64,000 nucleotides of DNA, from assembly GCF_004335085.1 (NCBI RefSeq), contig NZ_RQRS01000028.1, positions 1 through 64,000 of the forward strand, read 5' to 3'. The position numbers and the translations under genes were made by a program. Below the pieces are notes generated by a model. The model did no database searches and had not been told where the DNA came from. It was given only the letters and a program-made list of their open reading frames with translations. Below are positions 18,311 through 29,021 of the stretch, piece by piece. The DNA is from Pedobacter nototheniae. GTDB lineage: Bacteria > Bacteroidota > Bacteroidia > Sphingobacteriales > Sphingobacteriaceae. Each line of letters begins with the position of its first letter. Position 1 is the stretch's first letter.

Positions 18311-18916
18311 ATGAAAATCAAAGTAATTGAGACAGGCCTGGATTTAATTAACCTTTTCGAGAGAAAGGATTCTAATCATTTCGCACTTTTTTACAACCAG
18401 TATTTTCAAAAACTATTACTCCTTTGCGACAAGTATGTTCAAGATATGCCTGTTGCTGAAGAGATTGTGCACGACGTTTTTATAAAAATTTGGGCAAACC
18501 CATATAAATTATCCGAAGTAAGATCATTAAAATCGTATCTGTACAAAAGCACCGTAAATGCATCAATCAATCATATTGGCAAACAAAAAAACATTATTGT
18601 TTATGAAGAACATATGCCCGAACAATTAACAGAGGATGAACTGGACATTATAGACCAAGAAAATTCTTTAATTGTTTTGCTTTATCAGGAAATTGATAGG
18701 CTGCCGGAGCAATGTAGAAAAGTATTTAAAATGAGCCGTTTTGAACTTTTAAAATACAGAGAGATTGCCGAAAAGTTAAACATTTCAGAGAGAACGGTAG
18801 AGAACCATCTTCGGGCAGCACTTAAAACATTAAGGGCACGCCTAACCGAATCTATCAAGCATACAGATACTAAGCCGGGTGATGTGATAAAATTTATGAC
18901 TCTTTTCCTTTATTAG
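18311..18916 (+). CDS. ECF RNA polymerase sigma factor (import module 1)
   Basis: 201 residues from ATG 18311 (a TTG at 18284 is possible). Region 2 is HFALFYNQYFQKLLLLCDKY with VAEEIVHDVFIKIWANP; region 4 is LPEQCRKVFKMSRFELLKYREIAEKLNIS with a helix-turn-helix (ISERTVENHLRAALKTLR). It belongs to the Bacteroidota family 1 sigma-70 group that works with FecR. It is expected to be held by the next gene and released by a signal from the SusC transporter. Confidence 0.93.
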   Translation: MKIKVIETGLDLINLFERKDSNHFALFYNQYFQKLLLLCDKYVQDMPVAEEIVHDVFIKIWANPYKLSEVRSLKSYLYKSTVNASINHIGKQKNIIVYEEHMPEQLTEDELDIIDQENSLIVLLYQEIDRLPEQCRKVFKMSRFELLKYREIAEKLNISERTVENHLRAALKTLRARLTESIKHTDTKPGDVIKFMTLFLY

Positions 18917-19037
18917 AGCTTATTTTTACGCGTTTAAGCATATTTTACATTTATTTTTATTTTTTTTCAAAAAAAAATAAAATTCACTAGGGGTATTTTC
19001 ATTTTTTCTTGTCTTGCATGTAACTTAAACAAACTAC

Positions 19038-20003
19038 ATGCTTTCTGAACCAAATTCGCTGGATTTAATCATCCGTTATTTTAATGATATGGAAAATGCT
19101 GCCCTTAAAAAGGAGGTGCAGGACTTTAGAAACCAATCTATTGAAAATGATTTATATTTTCTTGAAATAGAACAGATTTGGAATACCTCTGCAGAGGCAA
19201 GCCGCTTAGAGCTTATTAATATTGAAGCATCACAAAAACGTTTTAGAAAAGATTTAAAGCGAATTACACCTGTTCGAATCAGGCCATTAAACTGGATAAT
19301 ATCAACCGCTGCAGCTTGCCTGGTTATTGCGATTGGTTATTGGTTTTATTCTATCAATAATGAGGAGCGCTTAATTGTTAAAACAACAGGAATGGATCAA
19401 ATTGATTCTCTTATTCTTTCAGATGGCTCTAAAATAGTTCTTTCTAAAAACACATCAATTTCCTATCCTGAAAAGTTTAAAAAAGATAAGCGTACAATCT
19501 CACTAAATAAAGGGGAGGCTTTTTTTAAAGTTTTTAGAGATGAGAAACATCCATTTCAAATTCGCACAGGTGCTTCTACGATTCAAGTATTAGGTACTTC
19601 TTTTAATATTTGGTACTCACCAGTTGCCATTAATTTAACTGTAAAAACGGGTAGGGTAATGTTTACGCCATATAATGGGGCGGTATCTTCTATTTTAACC
19701 GCTGGGCAAAATATCAACTATGATTTAAATACTAAGCAGGTTTCGGCAATGCTATCACAAAATGGAGATGCATGGCTAACCGGGGATTTGAAATTTGTAG
19801 ATACACCATTGAAAGAGGTTTGCAAGCAGCTAAGTGCCTATTATAAAATCGACTTTGTGTTAGAAGATGATAATGGTGTTTATAAAAAGTTTAATGCAAG
19901 TTTTAACAACATTAGCCTAAATGAAGTATTGGAAGCACTAAAAGGTGCGTACCGAGTGAAAATTAAAAAAGAGAATAATAAAATAATCATTAAACCCAAT
20001 TAA
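19038..20003 (+). CDS. FecR-family anti-sigma factor (module 1)
   Basis: 321 residues. A cytoplasmic N-terminal sigma-binding region of about 88 residues is followed by a transmembrane helix (LNWIISTAAACLVIAIGYWF), a periplasmic FecR domain (LILSDGSKIVLSKNTSISYP, GEAFFKVFRDEKHPFQIRTG) and the C-terminal DUF4974 domain, which meets the STN domain of the transporter. Together with the sigma factor and STN-SusC it forms a cell-surface signalling relay. It is about 70 residues shorter than the module 2 FecR. Confidence 0.93.
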   Translation: MLSEPNSLDLIIRYFNDMENAALKKEVQDFRNQSIENDLYFLEIEQIWNTSAEASRLELINIEASQKRFRKDLKRITPVRIRPLNWIISTAAACLVIAIGYWFYSINNEERLIVKTTGMDQIDSLILSDGSKIVLSKNTSISYPEKFKKDKRTISLNKGEAFFKVFRDEKHPFQIRTGASTIQVLGTSFNIWYSPVAINLTVKTGRVMFTPYNGAVSSILTAGQNINYDLNTKQVSAMLSQNGDAWLTGDLKFVDTPLKEVCKQLSAYYKIDFVLEDDNGVYKKFNASFNNISLNEVLEALKGAYRVKIKKENNKIIIKPN

Positions 20004-20084
20004 CCACAAAAACTAAGAAAACAACAAACAAAACCTCAAGTCATCCCAAACAACCAAAAACTAATCAAATTAAACTATTAAACT

Positions 20085-23000
20085 ATGGAGGAAAATCTCT
20101 ACAAAAGACATGCTGGAACTAAGTTACATCGAATGGTGTTGCTTCTTTGCGCAATCTTGTGGGGCATAACAGCTCAGGCTGATGCAAGACAAGCGAAATT
20201 AATGCCCGAAAGACTAGATAACTATCTCAAAAAAGTTGAGGTGGCATACAAAGTGAATTTTGTTTATGACGCTGATAAAATCAATAAAGGAACGATTCTT
20301 AATGTTCCAGAAAAATTCACATCAATTACTCAGGCACTTGATCCTTTAACTGAAAATAATATTACTTACAAACTAATTGGTAAGCAAGTTATTTTGAGGT
20401 TTCAGCCAGTAATTCCTGTACAAATTAAAGAAATCATTGTTAAAGGAAAGGTTCGCGAGAAAAAAGATGGAAGTGCTTTGCCGGGCATTAGTGTTCGCGA
20501 AAAGGGAGTTAAAAATGCTATATCAACCAATTCATTAGGAGAGTATCAGATTAAAGTTAAGGATGGTGCTACATTAGTTTTTTCTTCGATTGGCTACAAA
20601 ACAGTAGAAATTGCAGTAAATGGAAGAACTACAATTGATGTTTCACTTGAAGAAGATGCAGCTCAATTGAAAGAGGTAAATGTGGTATCAACTGGATACC
20701 AAACTTTAGAAAAGAAAACCTTTACGGGATCATCAACCTTAATTAGGGCACAAGATGCTGAACGTGCTGGTGTTACTGATGTAAGTAGAATGCTTGAAGG
20801 ACAAGTAGCGGGTGTAACTGTACAAAACGTTTCGGGAACATTCGGTGCTGCACCTAAAATTAGAGTTCGTGGGGCAACTTCATTTTCTGGTGATAATAAG
20901 CCTTTATGGGTTATTGATGGGATCATTTTAGAAGACGTTGTAAATATTTCTAACGAAGCATTAACAACTGGAGATGCGAATACATTAATCGGATCATCTG
21001 TTGCTGGCTTGAACCCAGATGACATAGAATCATTTAACATTTTGAAAGATGCTGCTGCCACTGGTATGTATGGCGCAAGAGCAATGAACGGCGTTATTGT
21101 TGTTACCACTAAAAAAGGTAGACAAACTGAGGGCGCTCCGAGAATAACGTATTCTGGAAATTTTACCACTTATTCTAAACCTGTTTATTCGGATTTTGAC
21201 ATTTTAAATTCGGCAGATCAAATGGCGGTAATGATTGAAATGCAAAATAAAGGTTATTATCAAATTCCTGGTGCTTCAAGAGGAACTTCTGGTGGGGTAT
21301 TTTATAAAATGTATAATCTTTTATATAACTATGACCCGGCTACTGATACTTATGCTTTGAAAAATGATAATGTAAGTAAAACTAATTTCTTATCGAGATA
21401 CGCAAATGCAAATACAGATTGGTTTGATATCTTATTTAAAAATTCACTACAACAAGAACATTCATTAAGTGTGAGTTCTGGTACCGAAAAATTTCAGAGT
21501 TATGCTTCAACTTCATTTTTGAATGATGCAGGAGTAACAATTGGTAACAGTGTAAACAGATTTACAGGGAATTATAGAGCTAACTTTAAACTTAGTGAAA
21601 AATTAAGTGCAGAATTATTATCAAACGGATCCATTAGAAACCAGAAAACACCTGGTGCAACTTCACTACAATCTGATCCTGTTTATGGTAATTATTATAG
21701 AAATTTTGACATTAACCCATATAGTTACGCCTTGGGTACAAGTAGAATTACCACTGCATATGATGAAAACGGAAACTTAGAATATTTTAGACAAAATAGT
21801 GCTCCTTTTAATATCATTAATGAGGTTAATACAAACTCATTATCTCTTGGGATGATAGATTTTAAGGTGCAGGGTAATATTAATTATAAAATTATTCCAA
21901 GTTTAACTTATTCTGTTAATGGTGCTTATAGGTTTACTAAAACTGAAAGTCAGATCTCAATTTTAGAAAACTCTAACATGGCTACATCTTTTAGAACAAT
22001 TGATGATGCAACATCAGCGGCAGCAAACGGTAATTTATATACAGACCCTGATATACCAAACAGTTTGCCAATTAGCGTATTGCCAAAAGGTGGTTTTTAT
22101 AAAATTTCTACTAACAACTTAAAATCATACTATTTCAGACAATCACTACAGTATAATAAAACATTTAACAAAGACCACAATATTATGGGTTATGGTGGTA
22201 TGGAAGTTAGGTTTGCTGATAGGCAAGATGAATCATTTGATGGCGTTGGATACCAATTTGGTAATGGGGGATTAGTAACTTCAAATTACAACTATTTTAA
22301 ACAAGCTACAGAAACCGGAAAACCATATTTTGGTATGGGAAATGGTTTTGATAGATATGTAGCTTACATGGCAAATGGAAGTTATACTTATAAAGAAAAG
22401 TATACTTTGAAATTGTCTGGTCGTTACGACGGATCAAACTTGATGGGGAAAAGTGCACAAGCAAGATGGTTGCCAACCTGGAACGTATCAGGAAGCTGGA
22501 ATATTAACGAAGAGAGTTTCTTTCCTAAAAGCGATATCTTAACAGGTGCAAAACTAAGAGCATCGTACGGTTTAGTTGCTAGTATTGGAAGTGCAACAAA
22601 TTCTGCAGCTGTATTTTATAACAGAAACTCTTATAGAAATAGTGTTGCCGATCAAGAAGTACAAACATTTATTTCAAGCTTAGAAAATGAAGATTTAACC
22701 TGGGAAAAAACCAAAGATTTAAATATTGGTTTAGACTTGTCATTATTGAAAGATAGAGTAAACGTTTCAATTGATGTTTATAAGAGAAATATTTATGACT
22801 TAATTGGTTCTATTCAAACCTCTGGTATTGGTGGCGAGTACACTAAAATGGCCAACTACGGTAAAATGAAAGGTCAGGGATTAGAATTTGCCATTTCAGG
22901 AAATGTAATTCAGAATGATTCATTTAAATGGAGAACCAATTTTAACTTTGGATATAACACAAATAAAATTACAAAACTGGATATAAATCCTAATGTTTGG

Positions 23001-23726
23001 AGATCAGTTTCCGCAAATGGTTCTCCTGTTGTGGGCTATTCATCAAGAAGTTTATTCTCAGTACAATTTGCAGGCTTAGATCATGATTATGGGTATCCTA
23101 CATTTATTGGTTTAGATGGAAGAAAAACTACTTATGTTAACTTACAGAGTAATGATTTAACTTATTTAAAATATGAAGGACCAATAGATGCAACTTTTGC
23201 AGGTGGTTTTTATAACCAGTTTACTTATAAAAACTTCACGCTATCTGCTTTAATCGGATTCTCTGCAGGTAACGTTTTACGCTTAAAACCTACTATTAAA
23301 AACAGTTATGATGATATGACATCCATGACTAGAGATTTATTAAATAGATGGGTAATGCCAGGCGATGAGAAGTTTACTTCAATCCCAGCTATTTTAGATC
23401 CTCTTTCTGCAGCCAAAATTGTAAATGCTGATGGAGGTTCGGTTGATTCAAGGTATCCATATAACTTATACAATTACTCAACCGAAAGAGTTGTTAAAGG
23501 CGATTACATTAAACTAAGACAAGTTTCTTTCGGCTATAATATCCCTAAGAGTATTTATTCTAAATTGAAAATGACCAATGCATCTTTATCTATCGTTGGC
23601 AACAACCTTTGGTTAATATATGCTGATAAACGCTTAAATGGTCAGGATCCAGAATTTTATACTTCGGGTGGGGTTGCTTTACCTGTTGCCAGACAGTTTA
23701 CACTATCATTAAAAATGGGTTTTTAA
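20085..23726 (+). CDS. SusC/RagA TonB-linked outer-membrane transporter with STN domain (module 1)
   Basis: 1213 residues. In order: signal segment (about residues 14-33), STN domain (about 40-108; LDNYLKKVEVAYKVNFVYDA), carboxypeptidase-regulatory-like domain (GKVREKKDGSALPGISVREK), TonB box/plug (VSRMLEGQVAGVTVQN; RGATSFSGDNKPLWVIDGI; DDIESFNILKDAAATGMYGA) and a long beta-barrel ending in an aromatic C-terminus (QFTLSLKMGF). The STN domain means it signals to FecR as well as transporting. SusD follows after 11 nt. The substrate is unknown. Confidence 0.95.
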   Translation: MEENLYKRHAGTKLHRMVLLLCAILWGITAQADARQAKLMPERLDNYLKKVEVAYKVNFVYDADKINKGTILNVPEKFTSITQALDPLTENNITYKLIGKQVILRFQPVIPVQIKEIIVKGKVREKKDGSALPGISVREKGVKNAISTNSLGEYQIKVKDGATLVFSSIGYKTVEIAVNGRTTIDVSLEEDAAQLKEVNVVSTGYQTLEKKTFTGSSTLIRAQDAERAGVTDVSRMLEGQVAGVTVQNVSGTFGAAPKIRVRGATSFSGDNKPLWVIDGIILEDVVNISNEALTTGDANTLIGSSVAGLNPDDIESFNILKDAAATGMYGARAMNGVIVVTTKKGRQTEGAPRITYSGNFTTYSKPVYSDFDILNSADQMAVMIEMQNKGYYQIPGASRGTSGGVFYKMYNLLYNYDPATDTYALKNDNVSKTNFLSRYANANTDWFDILFKNSLQQEHSLSVSSGTEKFQSYASTSFLNDAGVTIGNSVNRFTGNYRANFKLSEKLSAELLSNGSIRNQKTPGATSLQSDPVYGNYYRNFDINPYSYALGTSRITTAYDENGNLEYFRQNSAPFNIINEVNTNSLSLGMIDFKVQGNINYKIIPSLTYSVNGAYRFTKTESQISILENSNMATSFRTIDDATSAAANGNLYTDPDIPNSLPISVLPKGGFYKISTNNLKSYYFRQSLQYNKTFNKDHNIMGYGGMEVRFADRQDESFDGVGYQFGNGGLVTSNYNYFKQATETGKPYFGMGNGFDRYVAYMANGSYTYKEKYTLKLSGRYDGSNLMGKSAQARWLPTWNVSGSWNINEESFFPKSDILTGAKLRASYGLVASIGSATNSAAVFYNRNSYRNSVADQEVQTFISSLENEDLTWEKTKDLNIGLDLSLLKDRVNVSIDVYKRNIYDLIGSIQTSGIGGEYTKMANYGKMKGQGLEFAISGNVIQNDSFKWRTNFNFGYNTNKITKLDINPNVWRSVSANGSPVVGYSSRSLFSVQFAGLDHDYGYPTFIGLDGRKTTYVNLQSNDLTYLKYEGPIDATFAGGFYNQFTYKNFTLSALIGFSAGNVLRLKPTIKNSYDDMTSMTRDLLNRWVMPGDEKFTSIPAILDPLSAAKIVNADGGSVDSRYPYNLYNYSTERVVKGDYIKLRQVSFGYNIPKSIYSKLKMTNASLSIVGNNLWLIYADKRLNGQDPEFYTSGGVALPVARQFTLSLKMGF

Positions 23727-23737
23727 TTTAATTAGTT

Positions 23738-25201
23738 ATGAAAATATTTAAAATATCAACGTTTGTAATATTAGGTTCTGTTTTGGTACTTACTGCATCT
23801 TGTAAGAAATACCTGGAAACTGCACCAGATAATAGAACAGAAATAAATTCAATAGAGAAAGTTTCTCAGTTATTAGCAACTGCGTATCCAACAAATGATT
23901 ACGTAACTTTTGCAGAATCAGCATCAGATAATGCCGAAGATAAAGGAGTAGGTATTGGAAACCTCGACGAAAGAACAGATGTGCCTTATGCATGGGCTGA
24001 TCTTATCGGTTCTGGTTCTGATCGTTCATCTGGTTATTGGAATGCTTCTTATGAATCAATTGCAGCAGCTAACCAAGCACTTGCATCAATTGAGAAAGAA
24101 AACTTAGGCCCTGCAGCTTTACCTTACAAAGGAGAGGCTTTAGTTGCAAGAGCATATGCCCATTTTATGCTATCAATATTTTTTGCAAAACCTTACGAAA
24201 AAGGAGGAGCTAACAGTTCTCCAGGCATTCCGTATATAACCAGTCCGGAAACTAAAGTTTTGGTTAATTATAGTAGAGGCACGGTTCAAACAACTTATGA
24301 AAAAATCCAGAAAGATTTAGAAGATGGAATTAAATTACTATCAGTTTCTGCTTATAAATCTCCTAAGTTTCATTTTACTCCTGCAGCTGCAAATGCATTT
24401 GCTTCAAGGTTTTACCTTTTTATAGGTGATTGGCAAAAAGCAATAGATGCCGCTACATTAACGGTGCCAGGAAATGATTTTGTAAACAACATGAGAAGGT
24501 ATACAACCGACTTGAAAAGTATAACGAATGAGGAGTTTAGAACAAACTTTAATAGCAGTACACAAAAATATAATCTATTAATTGCCAACTGTTACTCAAC
24601 GTATTTTTCTTTTGGTAATTCACCAAGACATGGTTACGGGCCCAAATTGGCTAAAATGTTTACACAGAAAAATGTTACAGGTAAAGTGTTAGCAAATAGG
24701 GTTTTATCTTACTCTTCAAATGATTATACCACCTATAAATACAAAGGCTACTTTTTTAATACAGGGCCAGGTATTGGTTATAATTTATGCTATACGCCAT
24801 TGTTAACAGTTGATGAGGCTTTAATGAATAGAGCCGAAGCTTATGTTGAAGCAAACCAGTTTGATAAGGCATTAAAGGATATAAATGATTTTATGAGTGT
24901 TAGAATAACGGGCTTTAATCCATCAACAGATGCAGTTACTCTAGCTAAAATTAAAGCATTTTATTTAATTGATGATCCTAAAGAAGGTTTAATTAAGACC
25001 ATTTTAGATGCTAAAAAAGCAGAATTTTTACAAGAAGGTATTAGATGGTTTGATATTGTTAGACGGAAATTAACTGTTGTTCACAACATTTTCACAACAA
25101 CAACAGAAACTTTTGTAGAGCTAGGACCAAATGATCCACGCAGGCTTTTTCAACTGCCATTAGAGGTAAACTTGTCTGGTATTGAACTTAATCCAAGATA
25201 A
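23738..25201 (+). CDS. SusD/RagB-family nutrient-binding lipoprotein (module 1)
   Basis: 487 residues. Lipoprotein signal ending LTASCKKYLE, then the TPR-like SusD fold (YWNASYESIAAANQAL; GEALVARAYAHFMLSIFFAKPY) and a typical C-terminus (RRLFQLPLEVNLSGIELNPR). Surface lid for the upstream SusC. The ligand cannot be read from sequence; association with a zinc metallohydrolase suggests a peptide-like or protein-derived substrate. Confidence 0.95.
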   Translation: MKIFKISTFVILGSVLVLTASCKKYLETAPDNRTEINSIEKVSQLLATAYPTNDYVTFAESASDNAEDKGVGIGNLDERTDVPYAWADLIGSGSDRSSGYWNASYESIAAANQALASIEKENLGPAALPYKGEALVARAYAHFMLSIFFAKPYEKGGANSSPGIPYITSPETKVLVNYSRGTVQTTYEKIQKDLEDGIKLLSVSAYKSPKFHFTPAAANAFASRFYLFIGDWQKAIDAATLTVPGNDFVNNMRRYTTDLKSITNEEFRTNFNSSTQKYNLLIANCYSTYFSFGNSPRHGYGPKLAKMFTQKNVTGKVLANRVLSYSSNDYTTYKYKGYFFNTGPGIGYNLCYTPLLTVDEALMNRAEAYVEANQFDKALKDINDFMSVRITGFNPSTDAVTLAKIKAFYLIDDPKEGLIKTILDAKKAEFLQEGIRWFDIVRRKLTVVHNIFTTTTETFVELGPNDPRRLFQLPLEVNLSGIELNPR

Positions 25202-25208
25202 TAAGAAT

Positions 25209-26591
25209 ATGAAAACATTATATAAATTAATAGGGTTTATAGCAGTACTTGTACTGACAATTTCCTGTAGAAAAACAGAAACTGTTGAGGCTGATTTATC
25301 CAAATTTAACCCCGACAATCCCACTACAAATACCGCTTTAGATCAATGGTTAAAATCAACCTTTTTAGATCCTTACAATATTGAGGTAATATATAGATAT
25401 AACAGGTACTACCACGGAAACACAGCAAACGTAGTTCCAAGTAATCTTAATAATATCCAACCAACCATGCAAATTGTGCTTGATGGATTTATTAGCCCTT
25501 ATCTAAAAGTTGCCGGGAGTAATTTTACCAAAACATATATGCCAAAAGAATGGGTATTGTTCGGTTCTTACTCTTATGCAGATTCTAACGATCCTGGTGT
25601 TGCAGGTACAGCCGCCGCAGGACGAAGAATTACGCTTTATGGATTAAATGATTATCAACCGTTACCAGCTGGCCAATTTTATGCTTGGGATAGACACAGA
25701 ATTATGCATCACGAGTTTGGGCATATTTTAAATCAAATTATCCCAATTCCAACAGATTGGGAAGGTATTTCTAAAGGATTATACAAACAACCATACAAAG
25801 ATACGCCAATCGCAACAGCCCATGCCAACGGTTTTGTTACTAGTTATGCCAGTGGACAACCAACAGAAGATTATGCCGAAACAATAAGCTGGGCACTAAT
25901 TAATGGTCAGGCATGGTATGACTATTGGGCAAATACATCATCAGCAGAAGGAAAAAATAGATTAATTCAAAAAGAATTGAATGTTATAAACTACTATAAA
26001 AGCTTAGGTATTAATTTCAAGGATTTGCAAAAGGAAGTTCAATTGTACATGAAAAATACATTGAATTTAAATGAATCTAGGTTTTCATATTGGTTAGGGC
26101 AAAAGCTTTATTCGTCTATGATGATTAATCTGGATGAGGATGTTTATAAAACTTTTGGTATATCATCAGATTTTACAGCGGTTTACGAAGGAGTAAGAAT
26201 GGGAGTTGCAGCTGCAGGAAATGCCAATCGCCGTCTAAATTATATTAGATTAGATTTTCCTACCGCAACCACGATGGTTGTTAATGTTAATTATACAAAT
26301 ACAGCTGGATCTGTGCTTGATGCAAAGTATGCTATTAATGTTGCTATAAATCAAACAACAGGAGAAGTTAAATTTACAAATGGAACTGCTGGAGGCACTG
26401 ATGCAACATGGGCTGCTAATGCTAGTGCAATAAAACCAGGTGTTCAAATTTATCTTGATTATTTAATTAACAACACATTTGTGGCTGATTGGTTACCCGC
26501 TAATATTAACGGCGATAATTATATGAAATATGCAGGCTTTTATTTAAAAGGAAATCCTGACAGTTATTTTTATGGTCAATTAGCTTATTAA
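25209..26591 (+). CDS. Substrate-import-associated zinc metallohydrolase lipoprotein (module 1)
   Basis: 460 residues from ATG 25209 (the longer start at 25182 overlaps susD). Lipoprotein signal LVLTISCRKTE. The zinc motif HEFGH is at residues 168-172 in IMHHEFGHILNQ. Matches the HExxH lipoprotein family known to sit beside SusC/SusD pairs. It probably cleaves or processes the imported substrate at the cell surface. A downstream acidic residue (EDYAETISWALINGQ) could be the third zinc ligand. Confidence 0.92.
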   Translation: MKTLYKLIGFIAVLVLTISCRKTETVEADLSKFNPDNPTTNTALDQWLKSTFLDPYNIEVIYRYNRYYHGNTANVVPSNLNNIQPTMQIVLDGFISPYLKVAGSNFTKTYMPKEWVLFGSYSYADSNDPGVAGTAAAGRRITLYGLNDYQPLPAGQFYAWDRHRIMHHEFGHILNQIIPIPTDWEGISKGLYKQPYKDTPIATAHANGFVTSYASGQPTEDYAETISWALINGQAWYDYWANTSSAEGKNRLIQKELNVINYYKSLGINFKDLQKEVQLYMKNTLNLNESRFSYWLGQKLYSSMMINLDEDVYKTFGISSDFTAVYEGVRMGVAAAGNANRRLNYIRLDFPTATTMVVNVNYTNTAGSVLDAKYAINVAINQTTGEVKFTNGTAGGTDATWAANASAIKPGVQIYLDYLINNTFVADWLPANINGDNYMKYAGFYLKGNPDSYFYGQLAY

Positions 26592-26595
26592 TAAT

Positions 26596-27951
26596 ATGAA
26601 AAATATGAAAAAAATATTGTTTTATATTTCAGCCTTAATCGTAACGATATCAGGCTGTAAGAAAAGTTCTTATGTGCCAGCATTTGATAAAACACCACAA
26701 GAACGTGCAGCAGAGCAGATTGCTTTAGTATCTAGTACCTTAACTTCGGCGCCTAACGGATGGATAGCAACTTTACCTACACAGGCTGGCGGTGGTTATT
26801 CCTTTTATATGACTTTTGATAACAATCAAAATGTAGTTATGTATGCAGATATGACCAACACAAGCGCAGCAACTGGCGCCAAATCTTATTATAGAGTGAA
26901 GCAAGATTTAGGTACCGATTTGGTTTTTGATAGCTACAACTACATTTCAATGCTTGATGATCCAAATTCCTCTGTTTTAGGTGGTGCAAGTAAAGTAGGT
27001 TACAGTAGTGATATTGATTTTATTTATGACAGATCATCTGCTGATAGCATTATTTTTACCGGCAAAAAATACAGGCAATCTCTTAAGTTTGTTAAGGCAA
27101 CAGCTGCCCAAAAGGCTCTTTACGAAGCCGGAGGTCTTAAAACTGCCATCGATAAAGTAAAAACTTTTATTACCGACAATAAATTTCCATACTTAGAAAT
27201 TCCATCAGGATCTTCAGTTTTAAAAGCAGGAATTTCATTTAATACCACAAACAATTTAACAGCAGGTAAAAGGATAACATTTACTGGTGTATTAGCAGAT
27301 GGTATTACAGCCTCAAGCGGAGTAGGAAAGTTTTCTTTCTCATTAGATGGAGGAGATATTCTTAGTAATGGCTTAACTTATGGAGGAATTAAATTTGTTA
27401 AATTTAGCTGGAAAGATGCAACTACTTTAGCTTTTTATGATTCGACCGGCAAAGAATATATTGTTAAAAATAGCACCAGTCCAGTTACGCCATTATTTAT
27501 ATTATTAGGCTCGGCGTATACCACAGTTTCATTACCAAACGCTACAACTTACTCTGGTTGGGGAGCAGACTATGTTGCTAGAAGAGCAACTTCTGCTAAC
27601 GCCATGTTAACAGGCGGCTATAATTTACGATTGGAAAATATGGCGTTTACTTTCAGTGATTCGTTTAAGAAACTTACATTAAAAGTAAATATGCCACAAA
27701 ATACAACCCAGTACGTTGGTACCATTAATTACACCTATACCAAAACAGATGCGGGTGTGTTTAAATTTAACTTTGTGGATGCTGATGGTAACGGAAATTT
27801 ATGCGTGAATTTCATGGCGCCGCTGTTAGGGCAGAGATTAAATCTAGATAATTTTACAGTTGATTATTTGGTAGATCCAATTACCGGATCATTGTATGCC
27901 AAATTTACAAGTGTTCAAAATCCAACATTTACTTTTGCTGGAGCATTATAA
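26596..27951 (+). CDS. DUF4302 lipoprotein (module 1)
   Basis: 451 residues. Signal peptide with lipobox ISGCKKSS; the mature start APAFDKTPQERAAEQ-type motif (here VPAFDKTPQERAAEQIA) and GWIATLPTQAGGGYSFYMTF are the DUF4302 pattern. Its function is unknown; the family travels with SusC/SusD/HExxH modules, so a surface accessory role is inferred. A start at ATG 26605 is equally possible. Last gene of module 1, followed by a terminator. Confidence 0.88.
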   Translation: MKNMKKILFYISALIVTISGCKKSSYVPAFDKTPQERAAEQIALVSSTLTSAPNGWIATLPTQAGGGYSFYMTFDNNQNVVMYADMTNTSAATGAKSYYRVKQDLGTDLVFDSYNYISMLDDPNSSVLGGASKVGYSSDIDFIYDRSSADSIIFTGKKYRQSLKFVKATAAQKALYEAGGLKTAIDKVKTFITDNKFPYLEIPSGSSVLKAGISFNTTNNLTAGKRITFTGVLADGITASSGVGKFSFSLDGGDILSNGLTYGGIKFVKFSWKDATTLAFYDSTGKEYIVKNSTSPVTPLFILLGSAYTTVSLPNATTYSGWGADYVARRATSANAMLTGGYNLRLENMAFTFSDSFKKLTLKVNMPQNTTQYVGTINYTYTKTDAGVFKFNFVDADGNGNLCVNFMAPLLGQRLNLDNFTVDYLVDPITGSLYAKFTSVQNPTFTFAGAL

Positions 27952-27989
27952 GGTACATAATTCGCTCTTTTATATTCATCTACCTACAA

Positions 27990-28018
27990 ACCTCAGTTTA
28001 AAACACTGGGGTTTTTTT
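27990..28018 (+). terminator. Intrinsic terminator of import module 1
   Basis: CCTCAGT pairs with ACTGGGG (one G-U) and is followed by TTTTTTT, 39 nt after the stop. The rest of the 27952-28291 gap shows only a promoter candidate. Confidence 0.8.
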
Positions 28019-28163
28019 ATGTTTAAAATTTTAATATCCAGAAAACTTATTCTCTTCAAATTTGCAATACCTTACTAATTCTTTCGATAAGCAGTCAATT
28101 TCTAATTCAAGAATTTGTAATCTTAAAAACTGCTTTAATTTGAAAATTAGGAAGTATTTTGTA

Positions 28164-28192
28164 TTGAAAAAATTGCTTTTTTTATATATTTC
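28164..28192 (+). promoter_or_regulatory. Candidate promoter of import module 2 sigma gene
   Basis: TTG at 28164-28166, 18 bp, then TATATTTC at 28185-28192: seven of eight matches to TAnnTTTG positions. It would leave a leader of about 90 nt. Confidence 0.35.
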
Positions 28193-28291
28193 ATTAATTC
28201 TTAGCTCAAGAACCAAAATAATTATCTATTATTGAGATACCATCCCCACTGTAGAGATAAAAGATAAAAAGAGGATTTAAAAGGGCTTGCT

Positions 28292-28897
28292 TTGAGTAAG
28301 AAAAATGAAAATAATCAGGATTTATTAAAGAAAATTGCCGAAGGGGACGAGAAAGCCTTTGGAGTTTTGTTTTATGAGTATCTTCCTGTTTTAAAATCTT
28401 TTGCCCTAAAATTCACAAAATCCGAGCATGCAACTGAAGAAATTATTCAGGATAGCTTTTTAAAAATCTGGATAAATCGAGATAAACTAGAGTTTGTTGA
28501 TAACATAAAGGCATATTTATACAAATATGTATCAAATGAGTGCTTAAATTATTTAAGAAAAGCGCTTCGGCATGTTAAAACCATCGATAATTTTAAAAGT
28601 ACCCATTCAGATCATAGCAATAATACAATAGATACCATTCACCTCAACGAGGTAAACAAAATAATCAATAGTGCCATTTTAAGTCTTCCCGTACAGCGGA
28701 AAAAAATTTATGAATTAAGCAGACTGGAGGGCAAAAGTATTCCCGAAATAGCCGAAATTCTTAATTTATCACCTAGCACAGTTAAAAATGCACTGGTAAT
28801 TGCATTAAAAAGCATACGAGCTAATTTAGAACAACATGGAATAACTTTAAGCATGTTGTTGTTTTTGGGCTTTTTCGATAAATTATTCCCTCATTAA
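28292..28897 (+). CDS. ECF RNA polymerase sigma factor (import module 2)
   Basis: 201 residues, same family and length as the module 1 sigma factor but clearly diverged. Region 2: KAFGVLFYEYLPVLKSFALKF with TEEIIQDSFLKIWINR; region 4: LPVQRKKIYELSRLEGKSIPE with LSPSTVKNALVIALKSIRANL. The only usable start is TTG 28292; the nearby ATG is out of frame. It is paired with the FecR gene 124 nt downstream. Confidence 0.92.
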   Translation: MSKKNENNQDLLKKIAEGDEKAFGVLFYEYLPVLKSFALKFTKSEHATEEIIQDSFLKIWINRDKLEFVDNIKAYLYKYVSNECLNYLRKALRHVKTIDNFKSTHSDHSNNTIDTIHLNEVNKIINSAILSLPVQRKKIYELSRLEGKSIPEIAEILNLSPSTVKNALVIALKSIRANLEQHGITLSMLLFLGFFDKLFPH

Positions 28898-29021
28898 TAA
28901 GTGTTTTTAGCCTATTAGCTTATTGATTACCTCATTTTCATTTCGTTATTTAAATAATTTAAAAATAAATAAATACCCAATAGTCCTAAATCTATTGAGC
29001 GGCTTCTTAGTATAAGATCAT